A stretch of DNA of 64,000 nucleotides, taken from positions 12,354 through 76,353 of the forward strand of contig JBEAQU010000058.1 in assembly GCA_041163745.1 (NCBI GenBank), read 5' to 3'. The DNA comes from UBA6168 sp041163745. GTDB taxonomy: Bacteria; Bacteroidota; Bacteroidia; Chitinophagales; Saprospiraceae. Positions 60,025-64,000 of the stretch are shown one piece after another. Within the stretch, counting starts at the first letter, position 1, and each line of letters begins with the position of its first letter. The translations under genes and the position numbers were made by a program. The notes below the pieces were generated by a model. That model was not told the origin of the DNA. It did not search any database and saw only the letters and a list, made by a program, of their open reading frames with translations.

Positions 60025-61077
60025 ATGAAAGCATACCCTTCCCTGTCGGCAGGATGGTCCTGGCTGTCGGCTCGCCGTCCTGCCGGATGGTTCCTGTTGC
60101 TGGCGGTCAATCTGGCCATATTGTGTCTCCTGGTCTTTCTTTTGGAAGTATCCTCCTGGGCGTGGCATGCGATTCGCCGGGACAAAGTCGAAATCCGCCA
60201 CCGTCAGTTCAATTATATGGAACTGGAAGACACCTTGGGCTACCGACTCCTCCCCTGTGTGTCCGGCAACATCCTCCACCAGGTCGGGGCGGATACGCTC
60301 TATCTGAAGACCGTGTCGACGGATTCCTTGCGCAGAAGGTCGACCACGGCGTCTTCGATGGCACCGGACACGCTTCCGTATCACGCCATCTTCGTAGGTT
60401 GTTCCTTTACCTTCGGCCACAGCGTGTCCGACCACGAAACCCTACCGTCGTTTTTCTCGGCCCGCCACGCCGCTTATCAAGCATACAACTATGGTGTACA
60501 AGGGTATGGCACCCAGCATCTGCCCTTTGTGCTGGACCGCATCGACCGCGAACAGGACATCCCGCAGCAGGACGGATTCATGGTGTACACCTTCATCGAT
60601 GACCATGTCAGACGGGTGATCGGTTCCAAACAGTCGATTTGGTTCACGCATGGGTTCCCCTATTTCGAACCGGAGGATGGCAAACCGGTTTACAAGGGCC
60701 AATTCGACAAAGACCGTCGCCTGACCACTTCCTTGTACCAATTGCTTTGGAAAAGTGAGTTCCTGAAATTTTTCAAGTTCGACCTGCCGTTGGAACTGGC
60801 TCCGGAGCATTATCGGCTGACGGCGGCCCTGATCCGGTCGACGGCGGACCGGTACCGGAGAAAATTCGGCAACGACCGTTTTTTTGTCCTGATTTATCCA
60901 GGTCAACGCAATGAGATCGTCAGCTATCTCGATCCGGACATCCAGGTCATAGACTTGTCCGGTGCCTGGCCGGCGCGAAAATGGATAGTGGATGATCACC
61001 CGGAGGTGCAAGCCTATTCCACCCTGGCGGACATGTTGGCCGACACCCTGCGCAGCAAGGGGGTGCCAGGGCTTTGA
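60025..61077 (+). CDS. Membrane-anchored SGNH/GDSL-like protein
   Basis: A 350-residue protein with one N-terminal membrane helix (about 22-43) and a periplasmic domain. VGCSFTFGHSVSDHETLP (from about 122) resembles block I of SGNH hydrolases with the nucleophile serine in GCSFT, and IVDDHPEVQAY near 320 matches block V with aspartate and histidine. An esterase or acetyl transfer role on glycans is plausible. It begins 20 bp after the isomerase gene and ends 109 bp before the GH9 gene, all on one strand. Confidence 0.7.
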   Translation: MKAYPSLSAGWSWLSARRPAGWFLLLAVNLAILCLLVFLLEVSSWAWHAIRRDKVEIRHRQFNYMELEDTLGYRLLPCVSGNILHQVGADTLYLKTVSTDSLRRRSTTASSMAPDTLPYHAIFVGCSFTFGHSVSDHETLPSFFSARHAAYQAYNYGVQGYGTQHLPFVLDRIDREQDIPQQDGFMVYTFIDDHVRRVIGSKQSIWFTHGFPYFEPEDGKPVYKGQFDKDRRLTTSLYQLLWKSEFLKFFKFDLPLELAPEHYRLTAALIRSTADRYRRKFGNDRFFVLIYPGQRNEIVSYLDPDIQVIDLSGAWPARKWIVDDHPEVQAYSTLADMLADTLRSKGVPGL

Positions 61078-61186
61078 GCGGCGGGAGGAAGGTCCTGGAA
61101 CGGAATGGCGAACCGGATTCGGCAAGGGTAAAGAACAACGTAAGAGGAGGAATGGGCAACAGACTTGTCATGTCCAATACGCTGTC

Positions 61187-63670
61187 ATGAAAAATATCCT
61201 TCTGTTCCTGTGTTTGTGGGGTAGCGGCCTTACCCTCCGGGCGGATTCCCATATTCGGATCAACCAGTTGGGCTACCAGCCTTCGGCCGTCAAGGTGGCC
61301 GTTTTTGTCTCCGACCGCCGCAGGGCGGAAGTCCGCTTCGAGTTGGTGGATGCGGCCCTTGATTCGGTTGTCTGGACCGGTCCCGGCGAATCCCGGGGTG
61401 CCTATGGCCCTTTCCGCAGCGGTTTCCGGCTTGATTTCTCCGCTTTTAGACAACCGGGGACCTATTTCCTCCGGGTAGGGAAGCTGAGGTCTCCCCTTTT
61501 TCGAATCGCAGCGGACGTATACGCCGGCACGGCGGATTATCTCCTGCGCTACCTGCGGCAGCAACGCTGCGGGTACAATCCCTACCTGAACGATTCCTGC
61601 CATGTGGACGACGGATTTGTCGTCTATCATCCGGAAAAGGAAGGCAGCCACCTGGATGTGACCGGAGGTTGGCATGATGCGTCGGATTACCTTCAATATA
61701 CGGCCACGTCCGCGAATGCAGTTTTCCAACTGCTGTTTTCCTATCGGGAAAACCCGTCCGCTTTCGGGGATGCATTCGATGCGGCCGGCCGGCCCGGGCC
61801 GAACGGAATCCCGGATGTGCTGGACGAGGCGAAGTGGGGAATGGACTGGTTGCTCCGCATGAATCCTTCCCCGACGGAGTATTACAACCAAATCGCCGAT
61901 GACCGGGACCATGTCGGGTTCCGCTTGCCCAACCTGGATTTCGAGGTATATGATACCAACCATGCCGGCCGGCCGGTCTATTGTTGCACCGGCCGTCCGC
62001 AGGGACTCGTCCGGTTTCGGAACAGGGCCACCGGCATCGCATCCACCGCCGGAAAATTCGCATCGGCATTCGCCATCGGTGCGGAAGTCCTCGCCGACTG
62101 GTTTCCGGACTATGCCGGCCAGCTTCCCTCCCGCGCCGTGGCGGCCTACCGGTTCGGCGAGGCGCATCCCGGGGTATGTCAGACGGCTCCCGGCGGCGCC
62201 CCCTATTTCTATGAGGAAGACAACTGGGTGGACGACATGGAACTCGCCGCGGCGTCCCTCTTCCGGCTGACAGGAACGGAAAACTACTTCCAGGATGCGT
62301 TGCGCTATGCGGAAGCGGAGCCGGTATCGCCCTGGATGGGGGCGGATTCCGCACGGCACTACCAATGGTATCCTTTCTTCAATGCCGGACACTACCAGGC
62401 GGCGGCGGGGCAAGGGGAGAAAGGGGCCTCGCTGCGGAATCATTACCGGGACGGCTTGGAACGTGTGCTCGACCGGGGCCGCGAAAATCCTTTCCTCATC
62501 GGTATTCCTTTCATCTGGTGTTCCAACAACCTCGTCACCGCCTGTCTCAGCCAATGCCGCCTGTACCGGCAGTTGGGCGGAGACGACCGTTTCCTCGAAA
62601 TGGAAGCAGCCTTGCGGGACTGGCTCTTCGGCTGCAACCCCTGGGGCACCAGCATGGTCGTCGGACTTCCCCGGGATGGGGATACACCCGTCGACCCACA
62701 TACGGCTTTCACCCACCTGTATGGATATACCATCGACGGCGGATTGGTCGACGGACCTGTCTATGGGTCCATTTTCGGCCGCCTCATCGGCCTGACGCTT
62801 TTCGATGCGGACGAATATGCGGATTTCCAGTCCCCCCTGGTCGTCTATCACGATGACGTGGGCGATTATTCCACCAATGAACCGACCATGGACGGGACGG
62901 CTTGCTTGGTCCACTATCTTTCCTCCCTGGAGGCGGACGGTTTCCGGGAGGGGGACGAACCCGCCCGGTTCCTGTATGATGAAACGGGAGCCGTCTTCCG
63001 GAGCGATACCAGCCGGAAAGAAATTTTTCTGGTCTTCACCGGCGACCGGTACGCGGACGGAGGGGATGTCATCCGCCGCACCCTGGATCGACACCACATT
63101 CCGGCGACATTTTTTCTGACCGGTGACTTCTACCGCAATCCGGCCCATGCGGACCTGATCCGTTCCCTGCTGGCGGACGGCCATTACCTCGGGCCACATA
63201 GCGACCGCCACCTCCTGTACTGCACCTGGTCGGCATCGAAAGACCTGTTGGTCTCCCGCGATTCCTTCACCCGCGACCTGCTCGCCAATTACGATGCCAT
63301 GCTGCCTTTCGGCATCGACCCGAAGGAAGCGGTCTGGTTCATGCCTCCCTTCGAATGGAACAATGTGGAGATCACCAACTGGACGTACGCCCTGAACCGG
63401 CACCTGGTCAATTACTCCCCCGGCACGCTTTCCCACACGGATTACACGACCCCGTCAATGCCGAATTACCGGTCTTCCGCGGAAATCCTCGCCTCCGTTC
63501 GGGAACAGGAGGCCAAAGCCGGTCTCAACGGTTTCCTGTTGCTCCTGCACATCGGTACCGATCCGGCCCGGACGGACAAGCTTTATCACCACCTGGATGA
63601 CCTGGTCGGGTACCTCAAAGGAAAGGGTTATGCCTTCCGCAGCGTCCGGGATTGGAAGCGGATGCCTTAG
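61187..63670 (+). CDS. Secreted GH9 cellulase fused to a NodB-like polysaccharide deacetylase domain
   Basis: An 827-residue secreted enzyme with a signal peptide (MKNILLFLCLWGSGLTLRA). After an N-terminal Ig-like cellulase domain (about 20-105, starting HIRINQLGYQPSAVKVAVF) comes a GH9 catalytic domain with GGWHDASDY (nucleophile and base aspartates) and VGDYSTNEPTMDG (proton-donor glutamate). The C-terminal part (about 600-827) is NodB-like: the usual TFDDGP is replaced by VFTGDRYADG, while the zinc motif HSDRH and ATFFLTG remain. GH9 cleaves beta-1,4-glucans; the deacetylase partner suggests acetylated polysaccharide. The start at 61187 is preferred because a signal peptide follows. Confidence 0.9.
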   Translation: MKNILLFLCLWGSGLTLRADSHIRINQLGYQPSAVKVAVFVSDRRRAEVRFELVDAALDSVVWTGPGESRGAYGPFRSGFRLDFSAFRQPGTYFLRVGKLRSPLFRIAADVYAGTADYLLRYLRQQRCGYNPYLNDSCHVDDGFVVYHPEKEGSHLDVTGGWHDASDYLQYTATSANAVFQLLFSYRENPSAFGDAFDAAGRPGPNGIPDVLDEAKWGMDWLLRMNPSPTEYYNQIADDRDHVGFRLPNLDFEVYDTNHAGRPVYCCTGRPQGLVRFRNRATGIASTAGKFASAFAIGAEVLADWFPDYAGQLPSRAVAAYRFGEAHPGVCQTAPGGAPYFYEEDNWVDDMELAAASLFRLTGTENYFQDALRYAEAEPVSPWMGADSARHYQWYPFFNAGHYQAAAGQGEKGASLRNHYRDGLERVLDRGRENPFLIGIPFIWCSNNLVTACLSQCRLYRQLGGDDRFLEMEAALRDWLFGCNPWGTSMVVGLPRDGDTPVDPHTAFTHLYGYTIDGGLVDGPVYGSIFGRLIGLTLFDADEYADFQSPLVVYHDDVGDYSTNEPTMDGTACLVHYLSSLEADGFREGDEPARFLYDETGAVFRSDTSRKEIFLVFTGDRYADGGDVIRRTLDRHHIPATFFLTGDFYRNPAHADLIRSLLADGHYLGPHSDRHLLYCTWSASKDLLVSRDSFTRDLLANYDAMLPFGIDPKEAVWFMPPFEWNNVEITNWTYALNRHLVNYSPGTLSHTDYTTPSMPNYRSSAEILASVREQEAKAGLNGFLLLLHIGTDPARTDKLYHHLDDLVGYLKGKGYAFRSVRDWKRMP

Positions 63671-63788
63671 GGCACCGTGTTCAGGGATGGCCCGGGCTTG
63701 TGTGTAACAACCACGACTTGATCTGACAGGCAGGTTTTAATAGCCGAATCAATCTGTCTGATTGGTACCGTTCTGATCAGGCCCTCCC

Positions 63789-64000
63789 GACGAATCCACC
63801 CAACGCCGTACACCCTCCCCGCTGCGCGGGGAACAAAATTCCATCAATAAACAGGCGGCGAAATACCCAATCCGCTTGCCAATCAAGAATTACAAAAGAA
63901 AAAAATCCCTGTAATTAGCCAAATTCTCTAAAATTCGCGTACCAGCATCCCCGCTTCGCGGGGAACAAAATCACACCCCTCACACAACGAATCCGCCCGA
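63789..64000 (-). mobile_element. Partial relative of the MITE-like family, copy D
   Basis: On the minus strand it repeats the cassette of copies A and C: hairpins with CCCCGC/GCGGGG, GGTACGCGAATTTT, the GGCTAATTACAGGGATTTTT block with its T-tract, and the GTATTTCGCCGCCTG segment. After the cassette it continues with a GTACGGCGTTGGGTGGATTC unit in place of the right arm, and no inverted end is seen at 63789. The other side leaves the window. Confidence 0.65.

Noticed and set aside
60947..63436. An 829-codon open frame on the minus strand opposite the GH9-deacetylase gene
   Set aside because: It mirrors a GC-rich real gene, has no recognisable domain or signal, and contradicts the clear GH9 and NodB motifs on the plus strand.
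1..64000. tRNA or rRNA genes
   Set aside because: Scanning by eye for T-arm GTTCGA-type blocks with matching acceptor ends gave only hits inside protein genes; none folds as a cloverleaf.

Overview
The window comes from a GC-rich member of the Bacteroidota. Three things point there. Nine intergenic or gene-edge sites carry the phylum's -7 promoter box TAnnTTTG, each at a plausible distance upstream of a gene. Several families are typical of the phylum (DUF4834, a BatC-like TPR protein, DUF4129/DUF4350, phosphate-selective-porin-like OprO/P, DUF2805, a CarB without its C-terminal regulatory domain). Secreted proteins carry Sec, lipoprotein or Tat signals as expected for a Gram-negative cell. 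A finer placement (for example Saprospiria) cannot be made from this sequence. No rRNA, tRNA, phage, integrase, transposase gene or CRISPR array was seen.

Layout. 1-20.6 kb is mostly core metabolism and envelope: a Tat-exported oxidoreductase cut by the window edge, lytic transglycosylase MltD, gatA, pheS, an O-antigen-ligase-like protein, PnuC, a lone DUF5682 protein, PBP1A, a HEAT-repeat/cyclophilin lipoprotein, gcvT, a FemAB/GNAT-like protein, and M48 and M28 peptidases. 20.6-31 kb has carB, a light/DNA-repair group (Fe-S photolyase, DUF2805, DUF429, second photolyase/cryptochrome), lipA, a secreted barrel-like protein and DUF4834-RluA. 31-36 kb holds small envelope proteins, a BatC-like TPR protein, a barrel protein and a DEAD-box helicase with a long leader.

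36.3-42.9 kb is a heavy-metal efflux operon (His-rich secreted protein, CzcA-type RND pump, TolC-like channel, HlyD-like adaptor). 42.9-49.3 kb is a sulfur/persulfide module: porin, haem-binding DUF3365 lipoprotein, rhodanese lipoprotein, two YeeE/YedE half-transporters, a cysteine-bearing Crp/Fnr regulator, and a metallo-beta-lactamase/double-rhodanese protein. A Crp-like inverted repeat lies about 30 bp upstream of the -7 box at both of the module's promoters, which suggests a small local regulon. 49.7-57.6 kb has a GT39 glycosyltransferase, a methyltransferase, glyS, DUF4350, DUF4129 and MtaB. 58.2-63.7 kb has an atypical SDR, a Tat-exported TIM-barrel isomerase, an SGNH-like membrane protein and a GH9 cellulase fused to a NodB-like deacetylase.

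The least expected structure is a dispersed family of short non-coding mobile elements (copies at 41242, 49409 and 57640, and a partial relative at 63789). They share inverted ends of about 21 bp, are flanked by 8-bp target duplications, and have a modular interior of CCCCG/CGGGG hairpins, T-tracts and tandem 66-bp units. One copy sits in the metal-efflux operon, one in the T-tract of an intrinsic terminator, and one just upstream of the SDR gene. No matching transposase is in the window.
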